Part shown: one piece after another, positions 23,763 through 33,124 of the stretch
Numbering within the stretch: the stretch's first letter is position 1
Layout: each line of letters starts with the position of its first letter
Assembly: GCA_028278065.1 (NCBI GenBank)
Contig: JANQFA010000248.1
Coordinates: forward strand, 1-33,820
DNA: 33,820 bases
Source of the DNA: Myxococcota bacterium
Lineage (GTDB): Bacteria; Myxococcota_A; UBA9160; JAFDET01
Reading direction: 5' to 3'
Program-made: the position numbers and the translations under genes
The notes under the pieces: generated by a model
The model's database searches: none
Told to the model about the DNA's origin: nothing
Seen by the model: the letters and a program-made list of their open reading frames with translations, nothing else

Positions 23763-25370
23763 ATGAACTGGCTCGAGCTCGACGACGACCGCGATCGCCT
23801 GCTCGGTCGCTGCCTCCGCCTGCAGGCGGAGGCCAGTCCCGACCGCGACTTCCTCGTCGCGGGGGACGAGCGCTTCAGCTTCGGCCGCACCAACGAGCTG
23901 GCCAACGCCTACGCCGCGGGCTTCGCCCGCGCCGGCGTCGGGCGCGGCGACACCGTCTGCCTCTTCGCGGGAAGCGGGCCCGACCTCGTCTTCGCCGCCC
24001 TCGGCCTCAACAAGCTGGGCGCCATCTGGGTGCCCACGAACACCGACTACAAGGGGAGCTGGCTGGCGGAGACCTTCCAGGACAGCGGCGCGAAGATCCT
24101 GGTCGCGGATGCCGCGCTCACCCCGCGCGCGGCCGAGCTCGGCGCCCTGCCCTTCGAGCGTGTCCTGGTGCGCGGCGGCGAGGCGGAGGCCGACCTGGCA
24201 ATCGCGACCGAGTCCCTGGACGCCTTCGCCGATCTCCCGGGCGAGGAGCCCGACGATTCGGCGCTCCACTACGGCGATACGGCGGCCATCCTCTGGACGT
24301 CGGGGACCACCGGCCGCTCCAAGGGCGTCATGCAGAGCCACAACGTGTGGATCCGCGCGGCCGACAGCGGCGCGCGCAACGCGGGCCTGCGCGAGGGCGA
24401 GGTGCTCTACTGCTGCCTGCCCATGTACAACTCGGCCGCCTGGGTGGCGAACGTCTTCCGCGCCCTGGTGACGGGCGTGCCCTGCGCCATCGATCCGCAC
24501 TTCTCGGCCGGCGAGTTCTGGGAGCGGACGCGGCACTACGGGGCGACCATGTGCTTCACCCTGGGCGCGATGCACATGTTCCTCTGGAACGCCCCGGAAC
24601 GCGCGGACGACGCCGACAACCCGGTGCGCACCATGTCCGCGATCCCGATGCCCGCCGCCCTGGAGGAGCCCTTCAAGAAGCGCTTCGGGATCGAGGCCAT
24701 TCCGCAGGGATTCGGCCAGTCCGAGCTGATGACCGTCCTGGCGCGCACGCCCGGGCGCCCCTGGAAGCCCAACTCGCTGGGCGAGCCCCAGCCCGGGGTG
24801 GAGATCGCCCTGCTGGACGACGACGATCGGCCGGTCCCGCAAGGCGAGGCCGGCGAGCTCTGCGCCCGCCCCACCGAGCCCTTCACCCTTTTCAACGGCT
24901 ACTTCGGCAATCCGGAGGCGACCATCCGGGCGTGGCGCAACCTCTGGTACCACACGGGCGACCTGCTGCGGCAGGACGAGGACGGCGAGTTCTTCTTCGT
25001 CGACCGCAAGGCCGACTTCATCCGCTACAAGGGGCGGAACATCTCGTCCTTCGCGGTCGAGGCCACCCTGGGCGCGCACCCGGCCGTGGCCCAGTGCGCG
25101 GCCCACGGCGTCCCCTCCCAGGAGCTCGAGAGCGAGGCGGAGCTGAAGGTCTGCGTCGTGCTGAAGCCCGGCGAGTCGGCCGGCGCGGAGGAGCTGGCCC
25201 GCTTCGTCAACGACAACGCGCCCTACTTCTTCGTGCCACGCTACATCGAGCTCCTGGACTCGCTGCCCTCGACCCCGACGGGCCGCGTCCAGAAGTTCAA
25301 GCTGCGCGAGCGCGGCGTGACGCCCGACACCTGGGACGGGAAGGCCGCCGGCTTCGAGGTGCGTCGCTAG
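23763..25370 (+). CDS. Acyl-CoA synthetase / steroid-type CoA ligase (AMP-binding, FadD17/FadD19-like)
   Basis: A 535-residue ANL-superfamily ligase that activates a carboxylic acid through an acyl-adenylate to the CoA thioester. The P-loop WTSGTTGRSKG (178-188), the GFGQSELM segment (A5-like), YHTGDLL with the ATP-binding Asp, the hinge DRKADFIRYKGRNIS and the C-terminal Lys in PTGRVQKFKLRERG are all present. It is divergent from the sterol-type operon and shares its presumed operator, so it probably supplies the CoA ester the operon consumes. The best guess for the substrate is a steroid side-chain acid. Crotonobetaine-type ligases look similar, so this is inference from context. Confidence 0.88.
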   Translation: MNWLELDDDRDRLLGRCLRLQAEASPDRDFLVAGDERFSFGRTNELANAYAAGFARAGVGRGDTVCLFAGSGPDLVFAALGLNKLGAIWVPTNTDYKGSWLAETFQDSGAKILVADAALTPRAAELGALPFERVLVRGGEAEADLAIATESLDAFADLPGEEPDDSALHYGDTAAILWTSGTTGRSKGVMQSHNVWIRAADSGARNAGLREGEVLYCCLPMYNSAAWVANVFRALVTGVPCAIDPHFSAGEFWERTRHYGATMCFTLGAMHMFLWNAPERADDADNPVRTMSAIPMPAALEEPFKKRFGIEAIPQGFGQSELMTVLARTPGRPWKPNSLGEPQPGVEIALLDDDDRPVPQGEAGELCARPTEPFTLFNGYFGNPEATIRAWRNLWYHTGDLLRQDEDGEFFFVDRKADFIRYKGRNISSFAVEATLGAHPAVAQCAAHGVPSQELESEAELKVCVVLKPGESAGAEELARFVNDNAPYFFVPRYIELLDSLPSTPTGRVQKFKLRERGVTPDTWDGKAAGFEVRR

Positions 25371-25380
25371 GCGCGCGACC

Positions 25381-26094
25381 TCACGGAGGCAACGGGCGCT
25401 CGCCCCTCAGGTCGAAGCCGATCCGGGGCTTGCCGAAGAGGCGGGCGAAGAGCGCCTGGCGGGCCTCGATCTCCTCGTCTTCGAGGGCCTCCTCGAGGAG
25501 CTCCGGGTTGCAGCTCAGCTTGAAGCGGGCGGTCTGCAGGCCCTTCTTCGTGTCGGTGCGCAGGTCGAACTGCGCCTTGCAGCCCGGCAGCGCGACCATC
25601 GGGTCGAGGGCCGTGAACGAGGGACCGAGGTACACCTCGCGGATGCCGACGTAGTCCTTCTGCCTGAGCTGGATCCGGGACTTCCCCTGCTTGAGCGGGG
25701 TGCGCTTCAGGCTGTCGGGCTCGTACAGCGCCGCCACCATCCCGTAGGTCGCCGAGAGCGCGACGAGCCCCATGGCGCTGGCCGGCCGCAGGGTATTCGA
25801 GAGGACGACCGGCGAACCGGCCGAGCTGCCGAGGATGGTGTTCGTGCAGCCGGCGATGCACAGGCTGGCGGGCATGGAGCCCGGGTAGGGCCCGGCGGCC
25901 CCGATCAGGCCGAAGACCTGCGACCCAGAGGGCCCCTTGGCCCGCGGATCCACGTAGGTCGTGTCCATCAGCGTCGAGTCGTCGCGCAGGTCCGCCCGGT
26001 CCAGCGCGAGGCCGGGTGCCACGATCTGGGCCGACGCCGGAGCCGGGAGCACGAGCAGCAGCAGCGCGAGCCACGCGATGCGGGGCCGGAGCAT
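25381..26094 (-). CDS. Secreted hypothetical protein with four conserved-looking cysteines
   Basis: I do not recognise a family. The protein has 237 residues with a clear signal peptide (cleavage after Ala22, PASA-Q), so it is exported to the periplasm or beyond. The mature part has cysteines at 79, 83, 172 and 195 (CIAGC, GCKAQF, LSCN) that could form two disulfides, a small-residue-rich middle (90-120) and a charged, helical C-terminus with ALEDEEIEARQALF. The start has a perfect AGGAGGT six bases upstream. It follows the START-like gene on the same strand after about 45 bases, so the two may be co-expressed, and ends 10 bases from the convergent synthetase. Confidence 0.7.
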   Translation of the reverse strand: MLRPRIAWLALLLLVLPAPASAQIVAPGLALDRADLRDDSTLMDTTYVDPRAKGPSGSQVFGLIGAAGPYPGSMPASLCIAGCTNTILGSSAGSPVVLSNTLRPASAMGLVALSATYGMVAALYEPDSLKRTPLKQGKSRIQLRQKDYVGIREVYLGPSFTALDPMVALPGCKAQFDLRTDTKKGLQTARFKLSCNPELLEEALEDEEIEARQALFARLFGKPRIGFDLRGERPLPP

Positions 26095-26139
26095 GGAGCA
26101 CCTCCTGGGCGGCGGCTGCGGGGAATCTACACGACGCCG

Positions 26140-26709
26140 TCAATCGTCGCCGCGTCGCTCGAGCTCTGCCGACAGGCCGTCGAGAACGCGGCGGCTGTGC
26201 CCGCGCCAGGCGAAGCCGTCCAGCAGCCGGCGTATCCGGCCTTCCACCGGACCTTCCGCGGTGTAGCGCACGCGGCTTCCTCCTTCGGGGCCCGGCTCGA
26301 CGCGCCACTCGCTGCGGAAGCGCTCGACGCGTTCCACCCCGCGCGGGGCGGGCGGGTCGGCCTCCGCGACGCCGGTCGCCTCGAGGAAGAACGCTGCGCC
26401 GTCCTGCCCCCAGCGGTAGCGGGCCACGTAGTCCCGGTCGCGCCCCGGCCAGGGGACGTCCTGGCGACCGTAGACGCGCGCCTCCTGGTCGCCCCGCGCG
26501 AGGACGCGCCATTCGGCCAGCCAGGGGAACCAGCGCCCGAAGAGCTCCAGATCGAGGAGCACGCGACGGACATCCCGGGCCGGCGCCTCGAGAACACCTT
26601 CCACCACCACGACGAGAGGCTCCTCGGAGCGAGCCGGCTGGGCGAGGAGGCCACTGGCGACGACGAGGGCGACCGCCCACGGGTGAAACCCGAGCCCGCT
26701 GCGTACCAT
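26140..26709 (-). CDS. Exported START/SRPBCC-domain (polyketide-cyclase-like) protein
   Basis: A 189-residue protein with an N-terminal signal peptide (MVRSGLGFHPWAVALVVASG, cleavage near PARSEE) followed by one helix-grip domain. Segments such as VEGVLEAPARDVRRVLLDLE, the FGRWFPWL turn and the YGRQDVPWPGRDRDYVARY stretch fit SRPBCC/START proteins that bind hydrophobic ligands. I chose the ATG at 26709 because it opens on the signal peptide; ATGs at 26721 and 26730 lie upstream and overlap the divergent acyltransferase. Ligand and role are unknown. A lipid or sterol ligand is possible given the neighbourhood but unsupported. Confidence 0.75.
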   Translation of the reverse strand: MVRSGLGFHPWAVALVVASGLLAQPARSEEPLVVVVEGVLEAPARDVRRVLLDLELFGRWFPWLAEWRVLARGDQEARVYGRQDVPWPGRDRDYVARYRWGQDGAAFFLEATGVAEADPPAPRGVERVERFRSEWRVEPGPEGGSRVRYTAEGPVEGRIRRLLDGFAWRGHSRRVLDGLSAELERRGDD

Positions 26710-26719
26710 CCGAGTCTGC

Positions 26720-27445
26720 ATGCTCTCCAAGCTCCGCTCGGCCTACGCGTGGGTCCTGTTCGCCGCCATCATGGCGCCGCTCTTTCCCGCGTCCTGGCTC
26801 TACGAGCGTCTCACGCGCAGACGAGATCCACGCGGCGACCGGCTGCGCGTCTTCATCGCCCGCTGGTCCTCCCTCTACGCCCACGCCACGCCACTCTATC
26901 GCTTCTCGATCGAGGGCCTGGAGAACCTGCCCGAATCCGGGCCCTTCGTGCTGGTCGCCAACCACGAGTCGACCCTCGACCAGCTCTGTCTCCAGCTTCT
27001 CGGCACCGCGGCGCGCTTCATGGCCGAGCACTGGATCTTCGACGTCCCGCTCTCCGGGCCCATGTGTCGGCGCGCCGGGCACATCCCCGTCAAGGTGGGC
27101 GATCGCGCCAGCGGACACGATGCCATGGTGGCCGCCGAGGACGCCCTGCGCGAAGGCACTCCGGTCGCGATCTTCCCGGAAGGCGGGCTCTCGCCCGAGG
27201 AGCTGAAGCCCTTCAAGCCGGGCGCCTTCGTGCTGGCCCAGCGCGCCAAGGCCCCCGTCGTCCCGGTGCGCATCGTGGGGGCCGGTCGGGCCTGGCGACG
27301 TGGCACGCTGGTGGTCGAGGGCCGCCATCACATCCGCATCGTCGTGCTTCCCGCCTGCCCTCCGGCCCAGCTGGCCGAGGCCGATCCCGCCACCCTGGCC
27401 GACGAGACCCGCACGCGGATCCTCGCCGTGGCGCCCGCCCCCTAG
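26720..27445 (+). CDS. 1-acyl-sn-glycerol-3-phosphate acyltransferase-like (PlsC family)
   Basis: A 241-residue membrane-associated acyltransferase. A hydrophobic N-terminal segment (about 8-27) precedes the catalytic NHESTLD box (81-87, HxxxxD) and the FPEGG glycerophosphate-binding motif (152-156), with VPVRIVGA further on. It transfers an acyl group to lysophosphatidic acid or another lipid acceptor at the inner membrane. The ATG lies only ten bases from the presumed start of the divergent START-like gene, so each promoter must lie inside the other gene. A strong hairpin follows the stop. Some PlsC-fold proteins act on other lipids, so the exact substrate is open. Confidence 0.85.
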   Translation: MLSKLRSAYAWVLFAAIMAPLFPASWLYERLTRRRDPRGDRLRVFIARWSSLYAHATPLYRFSIEGLENLPESGPFVLVANHESTLDQLCLQLLGTAARFMAEHWIFDVPLSGPMCRRAGHIPVKVGDRASGHDAMVAAEDALREGTPVAIFPEGGLSPEELKPFKPGAFVLAQRAKAPVVPVRIVGAGRAWRRGTLVVEGRHHIRIVVLPACPPAQLAEADPATLADETRTRILAVAPAP

Positions 27446-27446
27446 C

Positions 27447-27466
27447 GGCCCGGCGGTCCCGGCCGT
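27447..27466. terminator. Hairpin between convergent acyltransferase and RND genes
   Basis: CGGCCCGG and CCCGGCCG form a stem of seven pairs with one C-C mismatch around a CGGT loop, filling almost the whole gap between two convergent stop codons. There is no T-run on either side, so this is a candidate bidirectional terminator only. Confidence 0.35.
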
Positions 27467-30400
27467 CAGCTCGCCGGCGCGCCCGGGCCCGCCGGCGGAG
27501 CGAAACGGGCGGGATTGCGCCGCTCGCGGATCCGCTGCACCGACTCCAGATCGTCCTCGGTCTCGTCCTCCCGGCCCGCGAACCAGGCGTAGAGCACCGG
27601 CACCACCACGAGGGTCAGCGGCGTGCAGGTGAGGATCCCGCCGATCACCACCACCGCCAACGGGCGCTGCACCTCCGAGCCCGGGCCGCTGGCCACCAGG
27701 AACGGGGCCAGACCGAGGAGCGACGTGATCGCGGTCATCAGCACCGGCCGCAGCCGGTCCTTGCACCCGCGCACGATCGCCGACAGGCGCGTCCGTCCGC
27801 GCGCCTCGAGTCCCTGGATGAACTCCACCAGCACGACACCGTTCAGCACCGCGATACCACCCAGCGTGATGAAGCCCACCGAGGCCGGGACCGAGAGGTA
27901 CTCGCCCGAGATCGCCAGCCCCAGGATGCCGCCGATCGTGGCGAAGGGAATGACCAGCACGATCAGCGTCGCGAAGCGGACCGAGTCGAAGAACAGGAAG
28001 AGCAGGAAGAAGACCGCCGCGAAGGTCAGCGGGATGATCACCGCGAGCCGCGCGCTGGCGCGCTCGAGGCTCTCGAACTGGCCGCCCCACGTGAGGTAGT
28101 AGCCCGGATCGAGCTCCACCTCCTCGCCCACCCGGGCCTGCACCTCGGCCACGAAGCCGCCCAGGTCGCGATCGGCCACGTTCGTCGCGACGATCACCCG
28201 GCGCCGGCCGCCCTCGCGTCCGATCTGCACCGGACCGTTGCGGACGTCGATCTGCGCGAGCTCGGAGAGCGGCACCAGGGCGCCGGTCGGAGAGCGCACC
28301 ATGATGAGCTCGATCGACTCGGGGCTGTCCCGGAAGCGCTCGGGAAAGCGCACCACCGCCGGAAAGCGACGCTCGCCCTCGTAGATCTCGGTCGCCTGGC
28401 GTCCCGCGACCGCCGTGTGGATGAGGTCGTTCACGTCGGCCACGTTGAGGCCGAAGCGGGCGATCGCCCGGCGGTCGGTCGCGATGGTCAGGTACTGCTG
28501 ACCGGCCACCCGCTCCACCCGCACGTCCCGCGAGCCCTGGATGCCGCGCACGACCGACGCCACGGCCTCGGCCTTCTCGAGCAGGATCTCGAGATCGTGA
28601 CCGAAGACCTTGATGGCCAGGTCGGCCTTCACCCCGGCCACCATCTCGTCCACCCGGTCCGAGATGGGCTGGGCCATCACCACGACCGCACCGGGCACCT
28701 CCGCCAGTCCGGCGCGCATGGCGTCCGCGACGTCGTCCTGGGTCCACCCGTCCGGGAGCTGGTCCCGCGGCAAGAGGGTGGCGATGGGCCCCGACTCCCA
28801 CTCGGGCTGGACCTCGGTGGGATCGCCGCCACGCCCCAGGTTCGAGACCACGCCCGAGACACCCGGGGTCTCGGCCACGATGCGCAGCGCCTCCATCTCC
28901 AGCTCGAGCGACTCCTCGAGCGACATGTTGGGCGAGCGCCCGAGTCCCGGCACCAGCGAGCCTTCCTTCATCTCCGGGACGAACGAGGTGCCCAGCGTCG
29001 GGATCAGGGACCAGCTGGCGACGAGCATCAGCGCGGCCAGCCCCACGGTCACGCGGCCGTTGCGCAGTGCCGTCTTGAGGAGCGCGAGGTAGGGGCCCTC
29101 GAGCTTCCTGACCAGCTTGGTGCCGCCCTCCGACTTCGCGTTCAGCAGGAAGCTGCACAGGACCGGCGACAGGGTGAGCGACAGCACGAGCGATACGAAC
29201 ATCGCGATGGCGATGACGTAGGCCAGGGGGGAGAAGGTCTTCCCCTCCATCCCCTGCAGCGTCATCAGCGGCACGAAGACCAGGCAGATGACGCCCACGC
29301 CGAAGACCACCGGCGTACCGACCTCGGCCGCCGCCCACTGCACCATCGCGCGCGGAGACAGCGGCTTTCCCCGCGCCCGCGCGAGGTGGCGGTAGGCGTT
29401 CTCCACCACGACCACCGACCCGTCCACGATCATCCCGATCGCGATCGCCATCCCGCCCAGGGACATCAGGTTGGCGCTGATGCCCAGCTGGTTCATGATC
29501 AGGAGCGTGGCGAGCGGCGTCAGCACGAGGGTCGCCACCACGATGAAGGCGCTGCGGATGTTGCCCAGGAAGACGAGCAGCACCAGGACCACGAGCACCA
29601 CGCCCTGCACCAGCACGCCCGCGACGGTGCCCACGGCCGCCTCGACCAGCTCCGAGCGATCGTAGTACGGGACGATCCGCAGCCCGTCGGGAATCGCACC
29701 GGCGGCGTTCAGCTCCTCGACGCGCTCCTTCACCCGGTTGACGATGGCGCGGGCGTTGCCGCCCGCCTGCATCAGGACGATCCCGCCCACCGACTCGGTG
29801 ACGCCGTTCTTGACCACCGCCCCGTAGCGCACCGCGCGACCGATCCGGACCTCGGCCACGTCGCCGACATAGACGGGCGTACCGTCCACCTCCTTGAGCA
29901 CGATGTCGCGGATGTCCTGGGTGGATTCGATCAGTCCCAGTCCGCGCACCAGGAACTGCTGCTCGAACTGCGGCAGGATCCCGCCCCCGCTGTTGGCGTT
30001 GTTGAGGCCGATGGCGGTGTAGACGTCTCGTGCCGTCAGCTCGAAGTAGGCGAGCTGCTCCGGGTGCACGAGGATCTGGTACTGGCGCTCGTAGCCGCCG
30101 ACCGAGGTGACGTCCGCGACTCCGTCCACCCCGCGCAGGAGCGGCCGCACCACCCACTCCTGGATGGTGCGGCGCTGGGTGAGCCGTTCCTCCCCGAGCG
30201 CCTCGTCGCCGTCGTCGGGGTGCTCGAGGGTGTAGAGATACACCTCGGAGAGCCCCGTCGTCACCGGGCCGAGCACCGGGGTGATGCCCTCGGGCAGCTG
30301 GTTCTCGACCGACTCGAGCCGCTCGAGGACCATCTCGCGGGCGTCGTAGACTTCCACCTCGTCCGTGAAGACCAGGGTGATCTGGGAGAGCGCGTTGCGG

Positions 30401-30657
30401 CTGACCGAGCGCACCTCCGAGAGCCCGGGCATTCCCGCCATCACGATCTCGAGGGGAATCGTGACCAGGCGCTCCACGTCCTCGGGTCCGTTGCCCGGCG
30501 CCTCGGTGGCGACGACCACCTGGACGTTGGTGACGTCGGGGAACGCGTCGACCGCCAGGTTCCCCAGGGCGAAGCCCCCTCCGACCAGGAAGGCGGCTGC
30601 CAGGACCACCACCACGATGCGGTGACGCAGGGCGAAGCGGATGATCTGGTCGATCAA
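27466..30657 (-). CDS. CusA/CzcA-family (HME) RND efflux pump, inner-membrane subunit
   Basis: A 1063-residue resistance-nodulation-division pump, full length for the heavy-metal-efflux branch. The N-terminus (HRIVVVVLAAA, then AVDAFPDVTNVQV) is the standard HME opening. The fourth transmembrane helix reads GGMAIAIGMIVDGSVVVVEN (401-420), carrying Asp412 and Glu419, the proton-relay acids of this branch. Large periplasmic loops (about 30-335 and 560-850) and a second six-helix bundle follow. It exports cations from periplasm or cytoplasm through the adaptor and outer-membrane channel encoded upstream. It starts at TTG, two bases after the adaptor stop. I cannot assign Cu/Ag against Zn/Co/Ni from sequence alone. 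Confidence 0.93.
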   Translation of the reverse strand: MIDQIIRFALRHRIVVVVLAAAFLVGGGFALGNLAVDAFPDVTNVQVVVATEAPGNGPEDVERLVTIPLEIVMAGMPGLSEVRSVSRNALSQITLVFTDEVEVYDAREMVLERLESVENQLPEGITPVLGPVTTGLSEVYLYTLEHPDDGDEALGEERLTQRRTIQEWVVRPLLRGVDGVADVTSVGGYERQYQILVHPEQLAYFELTARDVYTAIGLNNANSGGGILPQFEQQFLVRGLGLIESTQDIRDIVLKEVDGTPVYVGDVAEVRIGRAVRYGAVVKNGVTESVGGIVLMQAGGNARAIVNRVKERVEELNAAGAIPDGLRIVPYYDRSELVEAAVGTVAGVLVQGVVLVVLVLLVFLGNIRSAFIVVATLVLTPLATLLIMNQLGISANLMSLGGMAIAIGMIVDGSVVVVENAYRHLARARGKPLSPRAMVQWAAAEVGTPVVFGVGVICLVFVPLMTLQGMEGKTFSPLAYVIAIAMFVSLVLSLTLSPVLCSFLLNAKSEGGTKLVRKLEGPYLALLKTALRNGRVTVGLAALMLVASWSLIPTLGTSFVPEMKEGSLVPGLGRSPNMSLEESLELEMEALRIVAETPGVSGVVSNLGRGGDPTEVQPEWESGPIATLLPRDQLPDGWTQDDVADAMRAGLAEVPGAVVVMAQPISDRVDEMVAGVKADLAIKVFGHDLEILLEKAEAVASVVRGIQGSRDVRVERVAGQQYLTIATDRRAIARFGLNVADVNDLIHTAVAGRQATEIYEGERRFPAVVRFPERFRDSPESIELIMVRSPTGALVPLSELAQIDVRNGPVQIGREGGRRRVIVATNVADRDLGGFVAEVQARVGEEVELDPGYYLTWGGQFESLERASARLAVIIPLTFAAVFFLLFLFFDSVRFATLIVLVIPFATIGGILGLAISGEYLSVPASVGFITLGGIAVLNGVVLVEFIQGLEARGRTRLSAIVRGCKDRLRPVLMTAITSLLGLAPFLVASGPGSEVQRPLAVVVIGGILTCTPLTLVVVPVLYAWFAGREDETEDDLESVQRIRERRNPARFAPPAGPGAPAS

Positions 30658-30659
30658 GC

Positions 30660-31796
30660 TCAGATTCCGGCGCGGCGCCGACGCTCGGAGTTGAGGCGGA
30701 AGGCGCCGTCGACCACCACCACGTCGCCCTCGGAGAGGCCGCTGGAGACGGCCCGCAGGCCGTCGATCGCCGCCTCGAGCGTGACCCGGGTGAAGCGGAA
30801 ACGCCCCTCCCCTTCGCGCACGAAGACGAAGTCCTCGTCCCCCTCGCGGACGACTCCCGGCGCCGGTACCGCCAGGCGTCGCTCGGCAGGGCCGACCACG
30901 ACGAGGGTCGCGAGCATCTCCGGCTTCACGCTCTCGGAGGGCGTCTCGATGCGGGTCCGCACCGTCAGGGTGCGCGAGCCCGGGTTCACCGTGGCACTCA
31001 CGTAGTCCAGCGCGGCCTTGCGCTCGAAGATGCGCAGCGCCGGGATCTCCACCAGGAGGTGATCGGCCTTGGCCAGGAACGTCGCCTCGCGCTCCGGCGC
31101 CTGCCCCTCGATCCGCACCATGGAGAGATCCGCGATGGTGAAGAGCGGGTCTCCCGGCGCGACCACCTGGCCCCGGCTCACGTCGCGCTCGATGACCGTG
31201 CCGCCCAGCGACGACAGCACCCCGACCTCGGAGCGGATCGTCTCGGAGCGTTCCACCTCCTCGATCTCGCGGCGGGACATCCCCATGAGGCGCAGCTCAT
31301 CCCGGTGTGACTGGACCGCCGTGGCCGCCATGAAGAGCTGCTTGTTGCGTCTCTCGAGCTCGGCCTGGGAGATGACCTCGGCCTCCACCAGGTCCGCGGC
31401 GCGCTGCACGGCGCGTCGCTGGAGGTCCACCTCGGCGAGCGCCCCGAGCAGCGCCACCTGCGCCTGGGTCAGCTCCGGGCTGGTGAGTCGCGCGAGCAGG
31501 TCGCCGCGCTGCACGGCGTCGCCTCGGAAGGCCGCCACCTCGACGATGCGCCCGTTGACCCCGGCCCCGATGCGGCTGACCCGTTCTTCGTCGAGCTCGA
31601 CCACGGCGGGCAGGCGCAGCCGTCGCTGCAGGGCGTGTCGCTCGATCACGGCGGTCTCGAGCCGCGCCGCGAGACCCGCGCTGACCTCGATGGTGAGCGG
31701 GTCCGCCTCTTCGGCCGAGGAGGCAGGCGCTGCCAGGGTCGCGCAGACCCCGAGGAGAAGCAGGACTCCCCATCCCGATGACGGACGCACGCTCAC
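30660..31796 (-). CDS. Periplasmic adaptor subunit of the RND efflux system (CusB/CzcB-like)
   Basis: A 378-residue membrane-fusion protein. A signal peptide (about 1-28, ending PASSAEE) is followed by a barrel-sandwich half-motif (GAGVNGRIVEVAAFRGDAVQRGDLLARL), a helical hairpin (about 110-180) and the second lipoyl half (SSLGGTVIERDVSRGQVVAPGDPL, here quoted in two known pieces), then beta-barrel and membrane-proximal domains. It links the pump to the outer-membrane channel. The GTG start overlaps the channel gene stop (GTGA), and the pump follows two bases after its stop, giving a channel-adaptor-pump order. No metal-binding Met or His cluster is evident at its N-terminus. Confidence 0.9.
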   Translation of the reverse strand: MSVRPSSGWGVLLLLGVCATLAAPASSAEEADPLTIEVSAGLAARLETAVIERHALQRRLRLPAVVELDEERVSRIGAGVNGRIVEVAAFRGDAVQRGDLLARLTSPELTQAQVALLGALAEVDLQRRAVQRAADLVEAEVISQAELERRNKQLFMAATAVQSHRDELRLMGMSRREIEEVERSETIRSEVGVLSSLGGTVIERDVSRGQVVAPGDPLFTIADLSMVRIEGQAPEREATFLAKADHLLVEIPALRIFERKAALDYVSATVNPGSRTLTVRTRIETPSESVKPEMLATLVVVGPAERRLAVPAPGVVREGDEDFVFVREGEGRFRFTRVTLEAAIDGLRAVSSGLSEGDVVVVDGAFRLNSERRRRAGI

Positions 31797-33025
31797 CTCG
31801 TCACTCCCGCCAGACGCTCGATCTCGATCCCGGTACGCTCCATCTCGCTGCGGGCGGTGAGCAGGTCGAGACGGATGGCGCGCAGCGTCCGCTGGGCGTC
31901 CAGGACCTCGAGGATACCCCGCTCCCCCGATCGATACGCCACGTCGGCGCCGCGCAGCGCGCGGCGCGCCTCCTGCAGCATGCCCGTCTCGATCAGCGAG
32001 ACCTGCTGCTGCGCTACCCGGTGGCGGCTGTAGAGGGTGTCGAGCTCGCGCAGGAGACTCAGCTCGCGCATCGCCAGCTCGGCCTGGGCCTTCTTCACCC
32101 GGGCGGAGGCCTCGCCGATCTGGCCCCGGCGCCGGTTCCAGGCCGGCAGCGGGACCCGCAGGGCGAGGAGGAGCCTCTCGTCGTCGGGCTCGCGAGACCA
32201 CTCGGCCCCGACGCCGAAGCCGTCGAAGCGCTTGTGACGCTGCAGATCGAGCCGCTCGCGCGCCTCTCCGAGCCCGCGCCGCGCCTCCTCGATGCGCGGA
32301 TTGCTCTCGGCGAGGCTGGCGCGCAGCTCCTCCTGCTCCGGCAGCGCGAGCGGCGGGAAGGCGCCGTCCGGGTCGAGCTCCCCGCCCCCCGGCGTCCCCA
32401 CTGCACGGGCCAGTCCGAGCCGCGCCTCGGTGCCAATCATCTCTGCCTGGGCGAGGTCGGCTCGCGCCTGAAGGAGCTCGGTCTCGGCACGGGCGAGATC
32501 GAGGCCCGGGCCCTCCCCCACGTCCACCTTGCGGCGGATCCCCTCGCGCACCCGCTCCAGCAGGCCGACCTGCTCCTCGGCGACGGCACGCAGCTCGGCG
32601 GCGCGCACCGCGTCCGAGAAGGCCCGCTTCACCCGAGCCGCCAGCTCGGTCTCGGCCGCCCGGGCTCCCGCCTCGGCCACAGCCAGTGCGGCGTCGGACG
32701 CGCGCGCGCGGGCACCGCGGACGCGCGGCGACTCCAGCGGCTGCTGCACGCCCACGCCGTAGGTGGCGCCCTCGTTGACGTCGTCGCGGCGGGCCCGCAG
32801 CTGCCCGCCCCAGCCATTCACGCTCGGGTTGGGATACTGGCGAGCGGTCCGTCTGGCAGCCTGCGCCCGCTCCAGCTCGGCCCGCGCCGCCGCCAGCTCC
32901 GGGCTCTGCTCGCGGGCGCGCGACAGGGCCTCCTCCAGGGTGATCGCATCCACCTGGCCGGCCCAGGCGAGCGTCGCGACCAGGGGCGCCCATACGAGGG
33001 TCGCTACCCATCGCCGCCCGACCAT
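31793..33025 (-). CDS. TolC-family outer-membrane efflux channel
   Basis: An outer-membrane efflux protein of about 410 residues. A signal peptide is followed by two repeats of long amphipathic helices: SPELAAARAELERAQAARR and SNPRIEEARRGLGEARERLDL mark the starts of the two OEP repeats. RQYPNPSV and VPLPAWNRRRGQI are the usual strand regions. It forms the trimeric channel for the RND pump downstream. I take the ATG at 33025; a GTG at 33049 would add eight residues before the signal peptide. It is the first gene of the efflux operon, and the 120-base gap to the divergent PaaX-like gene holds an inverted repeat. Confidence 0.9.
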   Translation of the reverse strand: MVGRRWVATLVWAPLVATLAWAGQVDAITLEEALSRAREQSPELAAARAELERAQAARRTARQYPNPSVNGWGGQLRARRDDVNEGATYGVGVQQPLESPRVRGARARASDAALAVAEAGARAAETELAARVKRAFSDAVRAAELRAVAEEQVGLLERVREGIRRKVDVGEGPGLDLARAETELLQARADLAQAEMIGTEARLGLARAVGTPGGGELDPDGAFPPLALPEQEELRASLAESNPRIEEARRGLGEARERLDLQRHKRFDGFGVGAEWSREPDDERLLLALRVPLPAWNRRRGQIGEASARVKKAQAELAMRELSLLRELDTLYSRHRVAQQQVSLIETGMLQEARRALRGADVAYRSGERGILEVLDAQRTLRAIRLDLLTARSEMERTGIEIERLAGVTR

Positions 33026-33124
33026 CGGCCCCCGCGCCCGTGCTGCCACCAGAGAAGTCCTCCGCGTCGGGCCCCAGCTTGCGGTGCGGGCTCCCTGGGG
33101 GCAAGGGATGGTTCTCGGGACTTA

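Noticed and set aside
25367-30157. Very long open frame on the minus strand spanning several genes (about 1600 codons)
   Set aside because: It runs out of frame through the RND pump, acyltransferase and START-like genes, is dominated by Arg, Gly, Ala and Pro, and shows no domain. Long spurious frames are expected at this GC content.
26197-31005. Long plus-strand open frame opposite the efflux genes
   Set aside because: Antisense shadow of the RND and adaptor genes with repetitive His/Arg/Asp composition and no motifs; the minus-strand pump is unmistakable.
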